Shown: in pieces, positions 55,392 to 64,000 of the stretch
How positions within the stretch are numbered: the stretch's first letter is position 1
Layout of the letters: each line of letters begins with the position of its first letter
Origin: a candidate division KSB1 bacterium
GTDB lineage: Bacteria; Zhuqueibacterota; Zhuqueibacteria; Zhuqueibacterales; Zhuqueibacteraceae
Assembly (NCBI GenBank): GCA_034506255.1
Contig: JAPDPX010000002.1
Span: forward strand, 258,971-322,970
Direction: 5' to 3'
DNA length: 64,000 nt
The notes under the pieces: model-generated
The model's input: the letters and a program-made list of their open reading frames with translations, nothing else
What the model was told of the DNA's origin: nothing
The model's database searches: none
Program-made: the position numbers and the translations under genes

Positions 55392-56299
55392 GTGGTAACG
55401 ATCCTTTCCCGGAAGTATGACGGCATTTTGTGGCGATTATGGTGACAATGGCCGTGGCAGTGATTCTTGCATGCAGTGACGATAGCATTTTATTCGCACA
55501 AGGCCAAACTGTTTTCGTTGAAACATCATCGCGGGTTGCACGCGGGCACAAGATGCAGCATCACGGCCAAATCCCGCCCGCGGGGCAGGGGCCGGGATTG
55601 GTTTTGTCAACCCGGCGTTTCACCGGCTCCACTTCCCACGACGATCCCACGCCGCGTTCGAGCCGGTTGTCTGCCTCGCGTCTTTCGCAGCGATCCCGCC
55701 GGACATTTTCGGACACGATGTTCCGGATCGTAAGCCAACCATCCGGCCGCCGACCAGGCCCGCGCTGCCCGCCGGGTGAAACGCAAACAATGGCAGCCGC
55801 AGGATAAGGCAGGTGTGGAAATGAGGCGTGGGGGGAAGTGCGCCTTGGGTCCCGTCATTTTCAGGCTTCCTTGCCGGCCTTGACCGCTGCTGACAGAGAC
55901 TGGTTCATGTTCGATTATCCGTTGTCGTTGCACACCGGCGGCGGAAGTGCGGGATGTTTCCGGTCAAGGTGCGCGATTTCATCGTGGCGGGCCGTGCCAC
56001 GCAACCGATCGGGCGGGAAGACAACTCACGCCGCACAGCCGGCTTCTCCTGTTCCCTCAGGAGGCTGAAAATCACAAGGCAGAATGGTCGTTCGGCAAAG
56101 GGATGGGCAATTGCATTGCCGGTTGGCCATTCTGCCGGAACGCCAGGGGGCGGGTTGGTGTCTGCGCGGCATGCTTCCACAACGGCCGCCCCGCTGTTGT
56201 TGAAACAACGGCTCTGGAGCAAACCCGAAGGGTTTTGATAGAACAGCCCGGAGGTGGCACCCCCCCGCCCCGGCGTTGATGATTGCGGAGGGATATGAA
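55392..56299. other. 0.9-kb intergenic region, no gene recognised
   Basis: Between the efflux adaptor and OsmC genes, both on the minus strand. No convincing frame, repeat of families A-C or terminator was recognised. The promoter of the efflux operon should lie near 55400-55500. Confidence 0.5.
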
Positions 56300-56725
56300 T
56301 CAGGCTTCCAATTTCGCGTCCAGCGTGATTTGTGCGGTGAGGGCGCGGGAGACGATGCAGTTGGCCCTGGCGTCGTTGGCGAGCTCGTCGAACTTGGCGC
56401 GAGACACCCCCGGCACTTTGCCGGTCAGCTCCAGATGAATCGTGGTGATCGTCCAATTGCCCTGCACTTGTTCGAGCGTCAAGTGCGCGCGCGTGCTCAG
56501 CTTTTCGGGCGGAAAACCCGCCGCGCTCAACTTCGCGCCCAGTGCCATGGTGAAGCAGCCTGCGTGCGCAGCGGCGATCAATTCTTCAGGATTGGTGCCC
56601 GTGCCGGATTCAAACCGGCCACTGAAGTTGTAGGGCGTTTCCTGCAGCGTGCCGCTTTGCGTCGAGAGTGTGCCCTTGCCCTCCTTCAAGGTTCCCTGCC
56701 AAACCGCAGAAGCTTGCCGTTTCAT
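56300..56725 (-). CDS. osmC: OsmC family peroxiredoxin
   Basis: A 141-residue thiol peroxidase for organic hydroperoxides. Seen: KRQASAVWQGTLKEGKGTLS, PYNFSGRFESGTGTNPEELI, AAAHAGCFTMALGAKL (peroxidatic Cys) and ARANCIVSRALTAQITLD (resolving Cys). OsmC-subfamily length and motifs rather than Ohr. Start ATG 56725 with AAGGAG upstream; the in-frame 42-residue extension is nonconserved. It lies downstream of yceI and a MarR gene. Confidence 0.94.
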   Translation of the reverse strand: MKRQASAVWQGTLKEGKGTLSTQSGTLQETPYNFSGRFESGTGTNPEELIAAAHAGCFTMALGAKLSAAGFPPEKLSTRAHLTLEQVQGNWTITTIHLELTGKVPGVSRAKFDELANDARANCIVSRALTAQITLDAKLEA

Positions 56726-56895
56726 GTAACACTCCTTGTGGTTGAACTGTGTGAATTGTCGGTCAGCCTGCCAGAGTGACGACAGATGATTTGTGCTTCC
56801 GTCAGAGGCTGCGATTTTTCGCGACAGCACGCGGCGCCGATCGTCTGGCATGATCCGCGCCGGTTGCTGTCCGCGAGCGTCACCGCACGCCGCGC

Positions 56896-57504
56896 CTAGA
56901 GTTTGGGCGCCTGCGCGGGCTTCGCGATGGCCTCAATATTCAGATTGACTTCGACCTCTTTCCCGACAATGAGATTGCCGCCTTCCAGGGTTTTATCCCA
57001 TTTCACGCCGTAATCAAAGCGATTGATCGTGGTGCGGGCTTCCACCGCCAGGCGTTTGTTGCCCCAGGGATCCTTGATCGTTCCCAGGAGCGTGAAGGGC
57101 AGCACGATTTCTTTGGTCACGCCCCGCATGGTCAGATCACCGACCGCCACAAAACCCTCACCCCTCTTCTCGATCTTCCTGCTGGTGAAGGTAATCAGCG
57201 AGTCCTGCGCGGCATTGAAGAAATCCTCGCTGCGCAAATGCTTGTCCCGCGCTTCGTTTTCGGTGTCGATGCTCGCCACCTTGATGGTGACGTTGACCGA
57301 GGATTGGCTGAGGTCTTTTTCGTCATAAATGATTGTCCCGGAAAAATCCTTGAATTTGCCGGTGACTTTCGCAATCACCATGTGGCGCACGGTGAACAGC
57401 ACGTTGGAGTGCGAAGCGTCAATTTCGAATTTCTCACCGGCAACGCCGTTGGCCAGCAGCAGGCTGCCCAGCAGCAGCGCGCTCAGGGAAGTGGTGAAAC
57501 GCAT
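56896..57504 (-). CDS. YceI family periplasmic lipid-binding protein
   Basis: 202 residues with a signal peptide (RFTTSLSALLLGSLLLANGV, cleavage near AGEK). Then a lipocalin-like YceI barrel: FEIDASHSNVLFTVRHMVIA, KVTGKFKDFSGTIIYDEKD, HLRSEDFFNAAQDSLITFTS, VGDLTMRGVTKEIVLPFTLL and DYGVKWDKTLEGGNLIVGKE. Binds isoprenoid-like lipids in homologues. Start ATG 57504 after GGAGGA. MarR-YceI pairs are common; the MarR gene ends 83 bp upstream. Confidence 0.94.
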   Translation of the reverse strand: MRFTTSLSALLLGSLLLANGVAGEKFEIDASHSNVLFTVRHMVIAKVTGKFKDFSGTIIYDEKDLSQSSVNVTIKVASIDTENEARDKHLRSEDFFNAAQDSLITFTSRKIEKRGEGFVAVGDLTMRGVTKEIVLPFTLLGTIKDPWGNKRLAVEARTTINRFDYGVKWDKTLEGGNLIVGKEVEVNLNIEAIAKPAQAPKL

Positions 57505-57586
57505 GGGTTCCTCCAAAAGATTAATGATGTGAGAACTGGAAGCAGCGTTGAAGAGGCCGGAAGCTGCAGGAGGACCCCGGACCGGT

Positions 57587-58072
57587 TCAACGCGGTGTCG
57601 CTAGCGATTTACCCAGTTTTTTCAACAGCCGGATAAGAGTGTCTTTTTCGTGCGGCGTCAGGGCGCTGGTCAGGCGCTCGATGGCTGCCGCATGCCGCGG
57701 GAAGATTTCGGCAATCAGACGGCCGCCGGCCTCGGTCAAATGGATGCGGAACATGCGGCGGTCGTCACTGGCGGTGACACGCTTGACCAGCCCCTTTTCC
57801 TCCAGGCGATCGACCACGCCAGTGACGTTGGCACCGCTCATCAGCAGCTTGCCGGCGATCTCGCACATCTTCAGGGGGCCGAGATGGGCGAGCACCTCCA
57901 GCACGGCAAACTGCGGCGGGGTCAGATCGGCGTCTTTGTGCGACAGGGCCTCGGCATGGGCAAAGGAATTGTAGCAGCGTGCCAGCACGACCCATAACTT
58001 CAATGCTTGTCGCCGGCAGGCGCTGTAGCCCTCGCGGTTGAGCAGGGCCTTGCGGGTCAAATGTTCCGCCAT
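57587..58072 (-). CDS. MarR family transcriptional regulator
   Basis: 161 residues with the MarR winged helix: LTPPQFAVLEVLAHLGPLKM, CEIAGKLLMSGANVTGVVDR, LEEKGLVKRVTASDDRRMFR and IHLTEAGGRLIAEIFPRHAA. It has Cys near the dimer helices (SACRRQALKLWVVLARCYNS) that could sense oxidants or electrophiles (hypothesis). Palindromes lie in its upstream region (58093-58116), so autoregulation and control of yceI and perhaps osmC are likely. Confidence 0.93.
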   Translation of the reverse strand: MAEHLTRKALLNREGYSACRRQALKLWVVLARCYNSFAHAEALSHKDADLTPPQFAVLEVLAHLGPLKMCEIAGKLLMSGANVTGVVDRLEEKGLVKRVTASDDRRMFRIHLTEAGGRLIAEIFPRHAAAIERLTSALTPHEKDTLIRLLKKLGKSLATPR

Positions 58073-58092
58073 GGTTTTGCCGCACTCTCTTT

Positions 58093-58116
58093 AAGTAGAG
58101 ATACTTCAAATTTGAA
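58093..58116. promoter_or_regulatory. Probable MarR operator
   Basis: Two overlapping palindromes in the AT-rich region just upstream of the MarR start: AAGTA-GAGA-TACTT (58093-58106) and TTCAAATTTGAA (58105-58116). The size and AT-rich dyad fit MarR binding sites. Confidence 0.5.
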
Positions 58117-58515
58117 TTTTCTATAGTTTAAAATAAAATCCATGAGAGTCAAGCCCTTTTTTCGTGGCGACTCCCGATCAGGCAATAAACTCTACGCAGC
58201 AGGGTGGTGTTTCCCCCCGATAACCGCGGCGACGCAGAGAGCGCAGAGTCTCAGCCTCACCAAGGTCTCATTGCGTTTTCTCTTCACTTCTGCGGTTTGA
58301 GCGGTGATTTTGAGACTGCGCGGCATCCCCAATTGCAGAGACTCATGGCTGCCCGTGGGCTTCGGATTGTAGTCCGTCGGAAATCAGACGTCATTCTGCT
58401 GATGCGGATGATGCCATTGGAATCGGTGAGCAAGCCGGGCGCGACACTGCGGAAGGCGGCGATGAGGTTTTGCCAACGATCGCCGGCGCCCGTGGAGGGA
58501 AGGAAGCGCAGGAGA

Positions 58516-59346
58516 TCACCAGGCCACTGTCGTATGCAGACCGCGGGCACTGGCAAATACGCACCATTGGCGGCTGCCCACCTGGCTGTGGCTGCGCTGT
58601 TCCGCGAGCCCTTGCGCTGCACTGTTCACATTCGCAATCGCGAAAATCGCACCCAGCGTTACGTCCGACAGCCAGTGATCTTCACCATACAAACGGGCTG
58701 CGCCGCCCAGTGTGCCCACGCTGTACAGCAGCAGCTTGGCAGGCAGAGGTTGCAGGCGCCGGGCGAGCGTGTGGGAGAAGACCATGGCCACCATCGCATG
58801 GCCCGAAAAGAAGGAAGAGTAGGCTTCTGCACCGTGAAAGAAATCAAACTCCTTGTGACCCCGGCCGACATGCGGCCGTGCCCGACCGGAAGCGATTTTA
58901 ACGGGGTATTGCACCGCGCCGGAGGCCAGCAAGCTCGCGGACAAAGTGACACAGGTTTCGCGCAGCCAGTCACTGTCCAACACCAGCCCGGAAAGATACA
59001 ACCCGCCGGTGAGCAGGACAGCGGTACGCGGTTCGCCGCATTGCACGCCGAAGCTGGCGAGTTTGTCCCCGGTCCTGCTTTGGTTGCGCTGGAAGAAGCG
59101 GTTCACCTCTTCATCGGCGAAGGAAATGGCAAACGTGCCGGCGAGTACGGAACCGAAGATCGCCCAGTCTTTACTCCGCCAGCGCAGGGGATTGCTCAGC
59201 ACGTGACCGGTGCCGGCCAGCACGTTGCCGGCATCGTGCACAAACTGCCGCGGCCAGTTGCTTGCTGATCGCTCCTGGCCATGAAGGGATGAGGCGCAGA
59301 AAACCAGCCAGGCAGACAACAGGCCACGGTGGAACAGGGTGCGCAT
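58516..59346 (-). CDS. PAP2 family phosphatase, exported
   Basis: 276 residues with an N-terminal signal sequence (RTLFHRGLLSAWLVFCASSL). The PAP2 catalytic motifs are present: KIASGRARP (motif 1), SFFSGHAMVAMVF (motif 2, SGH) and LYGEDHWLSDVTLG (motif 3, His and Asp). Dephosphorylates lipid phosphates or undecaprenyl diphosphate in the envelope; substrate unknown. Start ATG 59346 with GAGGAT upstream; the longer frame to 59574 is nonconserved. Confidence 0.9.
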   Translation of the reverse strand: MRTLFHRGLLSAWLVFCASSLHGQERSASNWPRQFVHDAGNVLAGTGHVLSNPLRWRSKDWAIFGSVLAGTFAISFADEEVNRFFQRNQSRTGDKLASFGVQCGEPRTAVLLTGGLYLSGLVLDSDWLRETCVTLSASLLASGAVQYPVKIASGRARPHVGRGHKEFDFFHGAEAYSSFFSGHAMVAMVFSHTLARRLQPLPAKLLLYSVGTLGGAARLYGEDHWLSDVTLGAIFAIANVNSAAQGLAEQRSHSQVGSRQWCVFASARGLHTTVAW

Positions 59347-60003
59347 GAAAATATCCTCAGGAGTGCTGGTGGAATCCCGCGGCTGCGGGGCGGCTTGCGT
59401 GGACGTGCAATATAGCCAGAAATGCCGGCCCTTGCAAAAATTATTTGGTGTGTGTCCAACAAGCGCAGCGTTTTGCGACAGCAGAGATTTAACGATGTTG
59501 TGAGCATTGCGATAGAAGCCCGGGAATCCGCCACCGTCTGAAGATGCCGGGAACCACGGCGCACCGGTCGGCAACAGTGTCGGTGGGGATCATTTTTAAA
59601 ATCATCACATCCGGGTTGCTGCAGGCGGCCATGCTCACCTTTCAGCGTCGTCCCTCAGTAACGTGTGGAGTGGCGCAGACATCCCTGCCCGCAGAGAGCC
59701 TCCGCAGGGTTGCAAGATAAAGTCACGGTCAAACCGTGGCGGAATGGATGCGCTTTGCAGAGCGCCTGCAGCTTTGCGCCCCTGCGAGTTTGGGCTTTTG
59801 GATTTTATCGTCTCGAAAAAATTGGCAGCATTGGACGGGAGGTCTGCGTTACGTTCTCGCATGCAACTGAAGCCTGGCTTGCAAAACCGCGCCTCCGGCG
59901 GATTCGCACTGCCGCTGCGAGCTGCAGGAGTGGTGCCGGTTTTCCGCTTGACATTCTTTGCACCCGGCATTAGCTTGTGCGCAACTTTTTTCTGGAGCAC
60001 AGC
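59347..60003. other. Divergent intergenic region with a family B repeat
   Basis: 657 bp between the PAP2 and beta-CASP genes, no protein gene. The family B repeat occupies about 59660-59860. The promoters of both genes presumably lie at the two ends. Confidence 0.55.
59660..59860 (+). repeat. Dispersed repeat family B, copy 2
   Basis: TTGCAAGATAAAGTCACGGT, CAAACCGTGGCGGAA, TTTGGGCTTTTGGATTTTAT, TCGAAAAAATTGGCAGCATT and GGTCTGCG align in order with 26620-26770. The hairpin GTCACGGT/ACCGTGGC (59722-59740) is kept with one wobble pair. Confidence 0.7.
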
Positions 60004-61389
60004 ATGCGCGTCAAGTTTTGCGGTGCGGCACGAACCGTCACCGGATCGCAACATCTGATCACCCTCAACGGCAAACACCTCCTGCTGGAATGCGGTTTGT
60101 ATCAGGGCCGGCGCGCAGAAGCGCGGGAGAAAAATCAGACCTTCCTGTTCGAGCCCGGCCAGGTCGACACCCTGGTGCTCTCCCATGCCCACATCGATCA
60201 CTCCGGCAACATTCCCTCGCTGGTGAAGCACGGCTTTCAGGGCAACGTCATCGCCACGCGCGCCACCGTCAGCCTGTGCCACGTGATGCTGCGGGATTCC
60301 GCTTATCTGCAGGAAAAAGACGCCGAGTGGCTGCGCAAGAAGCGCGAGGAGGAGATCGAGCCGCTCTACACCATCCAAGATGCCGAGCTGGCGCTGCAGC
60401 ACTTTGTGGGGGTCGAGTATGGCCGTCCATTCAATGTCGCGCCTGGTGTGCGGGCAACGTTTTATGATGCCGGCCACATCCTGGGATCGGCGGGCGTTTT
60501 GTTTGAGATCGAAGAAAAAGGCCGCCGCCTGCGTCTGGGATTCAGCGGTGACTTGGGCCGCTTCCACATGCCCATTCTGCGCGACCCGGTTCTGCTCGAT
60601 GATCTCGATGTTTTGATCATGGAAAGCACCTACGGCGACCGCCAGCATCATGAGATCGAAGATGTGGAAGAGGAGCTGGCCGGGATCGTGCGCAGCGTGC
60701 ACCAGCGCGGCGGCAGGATCATCATTCCCTCCTTCGCCGTGGGCCGCACCCAGATGCTGGTTTACTATCTTCACAAGCTCTGGCAGCACAATCGCATCCC
60801 CGAGTTGCCGATTTATGTGGACAGCCCGCTGGCGGTGGATGCCACCGCGGTCTTTCGCATGCATCCCGAATGCTTCGACCGTGAAACCTACCGCCTGTTT
60901 CTGCAGGATGGACAGGACCCTTTCGGGTTTCGGCGTCTCACCTATGTGCGCGATGTGGAGGACTCCAAGAAGCTCAACGAGCTCACCACCCCGGCGGTCA
61001 TCATTTCCGCCTCCGGCATGGCGGAAGCCGGCCGCATCCTGCATCACCTGCGCAATCATATCGGCAGACCGGAAAATCTCGTATTGTTGGTGGGCTTCAT
61101 GGCCGAACATACCCTGGGCCGCAAACTCGCTGACGGTGCCACCGAAGTCAAAATCTTTGGCGAGCTCTGCGAGCGCCGCTGCGAAGTCCGCAAACTCGAA
61201 GGTTTGAGTGCGCATGCGGATCGCGAGCAGTTGCTGGCTTTGGTGCAACGGCAGGATCCCCAAAAGCTGCAGCACATCTTTCTGGTGCACGGCGAGCCGG
61301 ACCCGGCGGAAGCGCTGGCCGATCGCATTCGCGCCGCAGGCTACCGCGGCGTGCATGTGCCCTGGCCGGGAGAAGAAGTCACGATTTGA
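60004..61389 (+). CDS. Beta-CASP metallo-beta-lactamase RNA-processing-type hydrolase
   Basis: 461 residues. MBL motifs LVLSHAHIDHSGNIPSLVKH, AGHILGSAGVLFEIE and FSGDLGR; then the beta-CASP part MESTYGDRQHHE, IIPSFAVGRTQMLVYYL, VDSPLAVDATAVFRMH, ISASGMAEAGRILHHL, EGLSAHADREQLLAL and the final HGEP. This is the CPSF73/YsxG-like exonuclease or endonuclease group acting on RNA. Start ATG 60004; a longer start at 59977 adds nine residues. Monocistronic. Confidence 0.93.
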   Translation: MRVKFCGAARTVTGSQHLITLNGKHLLLECGLYQGRRAEAREKNQTFLFEPGQVDTLVLSHAHIDHSGNIPSLVKHGFQGNVIATRATVSLCHVMLRDSAYLQEKDAEWLRKKREEEIEPLYTIQDAELALQHFVGVEYGRPFNVAPGVRATFYDAGHILGSAGVLFEIEEKGRRLRLGFSGDLGRFHMPILRDPVLLDDLDVLIMESTYGDRQHHEIEDVEEELAGIVRSVHQRGGRIIIPSFAVGRTQMLVYYLHKLWQHNRIPELPIYVDSPLAVDATAVFRMHPECFDRETYRLFLQDGQDPFGFRRLTYVRDVEDSKKLNELTTPAVIISASGMAEAGRILHHLRNHIGRPENLVLLVGFMAEHTLGRKLADGATEVKIFGELCERRCEVRKLEGLSAHADREQLLALVQRQDPQKLQHIFLVHGEPDPAEALADRIRAAGYRGVHVPWPGEEVTI

Positions 61390-61973
61390 GCGCGGCCGGT
61401 GGCGGTGGGCAGGTGTGGGTAACACTTGCCCAAAAACACCGGTGCCGGCCACATGTGCCGAATCACGCGCAGGTCACATGCCTCTGTAAAGCGCAATTTT
61501 TCCCCGGCCGAGCCGGTCCTTCCAAAAACTTCGCATGCCATGGGTCGCAGGAAATTTTGCCGCCGCAGTCACGTTTTTGTAAACAGACATGTTCGCGAGT
61601 GTCCGCGATTTGGGATAGACACGATTTACCGCCCGAGGTGAGCCTCTCGCGTTTTCTGGAGGGGAATCACAGCAACACCTTGAAAACTTCCAGTCAAAAA
61701 AAACACACCTGCACTTCGTAGCGTTCCGCACTCGTCTGAAAAGTCGGCGCCCGCCAGCGCCCGGAGCAAGCCCCGGCGTCGGTGCCGGACACGCAGCGCA
61801 ATTTTTCACAAGATTGGCGGGGATGACGCTCTGCAGGCGGCTTTGACAAAAAAGCAACACTGCACGGCGCTGCTTCCTGCCGGGAAACAGTGGAAGGGGC
61901 GCCTTCTTCCCTGCTGGCAAAGCGGAGAGTTCGGGAAGGAAGAAAATTTGAAAAGCGGGGGTGGCGGCAAAAG
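61390..61973. other. Convergent intergenic region, no gene
   Basis: 584 bp between two convergent genes. No gene, family A or B repeat or clear terminator was recognised. Confidence 0.5.
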
Positions 61974-62849
61974 TCAGTTGGCTTCCGCAGCAATCTGCTT
62001 TTCGTAGATCTGCTTGCGCTCAGGATCCAGCCGCAGAAGAATTTGGAAGGGTTGGATGTCCTTGCGGCCCTTGAAGACGTCGATGATTTCGGAATAGTGG
62101 GCATCAATGAACTGCCTGGCCGCCTGGTTGTCCTTGTTCTCGCGCAAGACGATTTCGAGGCGCTCCAGCGACTGCTTGATGTACTCGCGCGCCGGGCCGG
62201 GCTCTTCCTGCAGGGCCGACATGCCGTAAAAGTAGTAGTCTTTCAGTTCGCGGAATTTCTTGTAGTTTTCTCCAAAGATGGTGAGGAGGGTGTCTTCCCG
62301 ATAATCCCAGCCGTAGACAAACTGGCTGAATTTGGCTTCCTGCAGAATGGCGCGCGCTTTTTCGAAATATTGGGTTCCCGCCAGCGCGCCATACTTGTCG
62401 AGCTCGTTGCCGATCAGCAGATAGACATAGAAATCGATTAGCGCGCGCACCGGCACGTAGCCGGGTGAATCCGTGATGGTCTCATTTTGCTGGAAGGGAA
62501 AAATGGCGCGTTTGTCGAAGTACTGCAAATCCGGGCCGGAGATCATCAAGCTGCACTGGTAGCGGTCTTCGGTGCTGGTGGGTCGGTATTCCAGGAAAAA
62601 CTGCAAACCAATGGTGAAGGGCATCACATAATCTTCCTCGATCCAGTCCTTGGCGTTGATATACTTTTCGACCTTGCCGGCAAAATCAGCCATGCGTGGT
62701 TTGAACTCATCGGGCAGCTTGTCCAAAATGGCTGTCACCTTGGCGCGCACAATGCCCTGCTCGGGCGCCGCGACCGCACCCGCGACCGCCAGCAGAAGCA
62801 CCAGCCCGACGGTGCGAGCTGTGTTGCGAAGCGGAAAGGTCGAGAACAT
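61974..62849 (-). CDS. porD: DUF4835 (PorD-like) type IX secretion component
   Basis: 291 residues with a signal sequence (TVGLVLLLAVAGAVAAPEQG). It follows the DUF4835/PorD pattern: DFAGKVEKYINAKDWIEEDY, TEDRYQCSLMISG, IDFYVYLLIGNELDKYGALA, GTQYFEKARAILQEAK, YREDTLLTIFGENYKKFREL, DYYFYGMSALQEEPGPAREY and DAHYSEIIDVFKGRKDIQPF. PorD is required for or linked to type IX secretion in Bacteroidota. Start ATG 62849 with GGAGG upstream. Divergent from the barrel gene across 67 bp. Confidence 0.85.
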   Translation of the reverse strand: MFSTFPLRNTARTVGLVLLLAVAGAVAAPEQGIVRAKVTAILDKLPDEFKPRMADFAGKVEKYINAKDWIEEDYVMPFTIGLQFFLEYRPTSTEDRYQCSLMISGPDLQYFDKRAIFPFQQNETITDSPGYVPVRALIDFYVYLLIGNELDKYGALAGTQYFEKARAILQEAKFSQFVYGWDYREDTLLTIFGENYKKFRELKDYYFYGMSALQEEPGPAREYIKQSLERLEIVLRENKDNQAARQFIDAHYSEIIDVFKGRKDIQPFQILLRLDPERKQIYEKQIAAEAN

Positions 62850-62916
62850 GTTTTTAACCTCCACCGGATAAAACAACACCATTCACGGAACGCGGCCAAT
62901 ATAGCCAGAGGGGCGC
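62850..62916. promoter_or_regulatory. Short divergent promoter region of porD-like and barrel genes
   Basis: Only 67 bp separate the two starts, so both promoters must lie here or overlap the genes. No clear consensus pair is seen. Confidence 0.4.
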
Positions 62917-63744
62917 ATGAAAGTCAAGCATATACTCTGGTGCCTTGTGCTGGTGGGCACCGGCTTTGCCCAGACGCAGGACTATGCGCTCGGCGTCCGG
63001 GCGCAGGCGATGGGAGGCAGCGGCGTCGCGCTGGCGCGGGAGGCGGAAGGTCAACTGCAGAATCCGGCGTTGCTTGCAGAACTGCCGGGGTGGAGCACGA
63101 CGGTGTTTTACTCCCGGCCCTTCGGCTTGCCGGAATTGTCGTTGTCGAGCCTTGCGTTCGCCGGCCGGCTCGGCGGCCTGGGTGTTGGCAGCAGTGCGGT
63201 TGCCTTTGGACATGACTTGTTGCGTGAGCAAACATTGCTGTTGGCTGTTGCCCGGCGCTTCCCATTCCCCGGCCGGCCGGCAGCAGGGGGAATTGCGCTC
63301 GGCCTGCAATTCGGTGTGCAGCAAAAACGCATAGTCAACTACGGCCAGAGTCAAAGCGTCGTTGTCAATGCCGGTGTGCTGGCGCGCCTCCATGACAAGC
63401 TGGTGTGGGGGATGGCGGCCGGCAATCTCATGCGCACCAGGGCGGGCCGCGGTCAGGAACGCTTGCCGCGCCATCTTGCTTGCGGTTTGGCATATGTGGC
63501 CGGCCGCGCGCTCACCCTGCAATTCGATCTCTACAAGCAGCCGCCGTTTCCGCTGGAATGGCGCCTGGGATTGGAGCTGGCGCTGCTGCCGCCGCTCTGG
63601 TTGCGCCTGGGCGGCAGTGAGAACCCCGACCGTTTCACTTGTGGTTTGGCGCTGACAACACGGTCGGCCATGGTTCAAGTCACCACCTTTTCACACGTCG
63701 ACCTGGGTTGGACACAGCAGGCGGCGCTTACCTTGAGAAGATGA
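62917..63744 (+). CDS. PorV/PorQ-like outer membrane beta-barrel protein
   Basis: 275 residues. Signal peptide MKVKHILWCLVLVGTGFA, cleavage near QTQD. Then DYALGVRAQAMGGSGVALAR and EGQLQNPALLAELPG, the opening typical of the PorV/PorQ/FadL-like barrels, and alternating beta-strand sequence to the end (LALTTRSAMVQVTTFSHVDL). PorV and PorQ shuttle T9SS cargo at the outer membrane. The pairing with a PorD-like gene supports this role, but a general FadL-like barrel cannot be excluded. Confidence 0.75.
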   Translation: MKVKHILWCLVLVGTGFAQTQDYALGVRAQAMGGSGVALAREAEGQLQNPALLAELPGWSTTVFYSRPFGLPELSLSSLAFAGRLGGLGVGSSAVAFGHDLLREQTLLLAVARRFPFPGRPAAGGIALGLQFGVQQKRIVNYGQSQSVVVNAGVLARLHDKLVWGMAAGNLMRTRAGRGQERLPRHLACGLAYVAGRALTLQFDLYKQPPFPLEWRLGLELALLPPLWLRLGGSENPDRFTCGLALTTRSAMVQVTTFSHVDLGWTQQAALTLRR

Positions 63745-63854
63745 CATCGTTTGCTCAAAAGGCATTCTCCGCCGCACATTTGTCCCTTGCTTTGTCCTTC
63801 CTGAATTTTGCCTGCCGGCCGGCTGTGGTCCGGAGGAAATGGCTCGTGTGAAGT

Positions 63855-63980
63855 GCCCCCCCCTGCCGGAGTTGACCGCACGTTGGCTGCAAAATTTTTA
63901 TGCACCCCTCTGGATGCTCGGGCGTCGCGATCAAATCGGCGCTTCTCGCGGAGGGAGTCAATCTGGGTGCACAATGCAGG
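63855..63980 (-). repeat. Dispersed repeat family A, copy 4 (inverted)
   Basis: Read on the minus strand from 63975: TGTGCACCCAGATTGACTCC, CGCGAGAAGCGCCGATTTGA, TCGCGACGCCCGAGCATCCA, GGGGTGCATAAAAATTTTGC and CTCCGGCAGG. Same order as the other cores, opposite orientation. No gene lies in 63745-64000. Confidence 0.7.
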
Positions 63981-64000
63981 TGGCAGCTTCGGGCTGGCAG

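Overview
The window is 64 kb of a GC-rich (roughly 60% by eye) bacterial chromosome with short intergenic gaps. The FCB group is the best fit. A protein at the left edge ends in a NYPNPFNP-type C-terminal sorting domain, and the right edge carries a DUF4835 (PorD-like) gene divergent from a PorV/PorQ-like outer-membrane barrel gene; these are hallmarks of type IX secretion. GC content, plant/cyanobacterial-type IspH and overall gene style suggest an uncultured lineage such as KSB1 or Calditrichota. That placement is an inference, not a measurement.

Layout. 1-1.5 kb: secreted repeat protein. 1.8-16.5 kb, minus strand: housekeeping and cofactor genes, namely IMPACT/YigZ-ispH-rlmH, an MBL hydrolase, folE, a radical SAM protein with a coupled small membrane protein, a DJ-1 family protein lacking the usual Cys, a coupled zinc ribbon-moaD-moaE-MTH1187 string, a Lon-N protein, queG, a Rieske protein, a thioesterase-MBL pair, Mrp and a Fe/Mn superoxide dismutase. 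16.7-20.6 kb, plus strand: a candidate structured RNA with its own promoter and terminator, then rng, rplU-rpmA and mdh. 20.7-27.5 kb, minus strand: MATE exporter, membrane metallophosphoesterase, and an FtsX-type permease with its ATPase. 28.3-32.8 kb: orphan response regulator, ceramidase homologue, a frameshifted exported protein, a Cys-rich exported protein and a GT2 glycosyltransferase.

32.8-42.7 kb is a copper/silver efflux island: CusC-like, CusB-like, CusA-like, a P1B ATPase and a periplasmic HMA lipoprotein. The outer-membrane and adaptor genes are separated by a minus-strand DUF6883-DUF4926 pair. 42.9-45.3 kb: a small protein and arginine decarboxylase. 45.3-59.3 kb, minus strand: MurJ, flavin reductase, a DUF457 membrane protein, a frameshifted SpoIIE-type phosphatase, an AcrAB-like pump, OsmC, YceI with MarR, and a PAP2 phosphatase. 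60.0-61.4 kb: a beta-CASP RNA-processing MBL protein.

Long intergenic gaps are not empty. At least three dispersed repeat families recur in them (A: four copies; B and C: two each), all with palindromic or REP-like hairpins. No rRNA, tRNA, CRISPR array, complete insertion sequence or prophage was seen.
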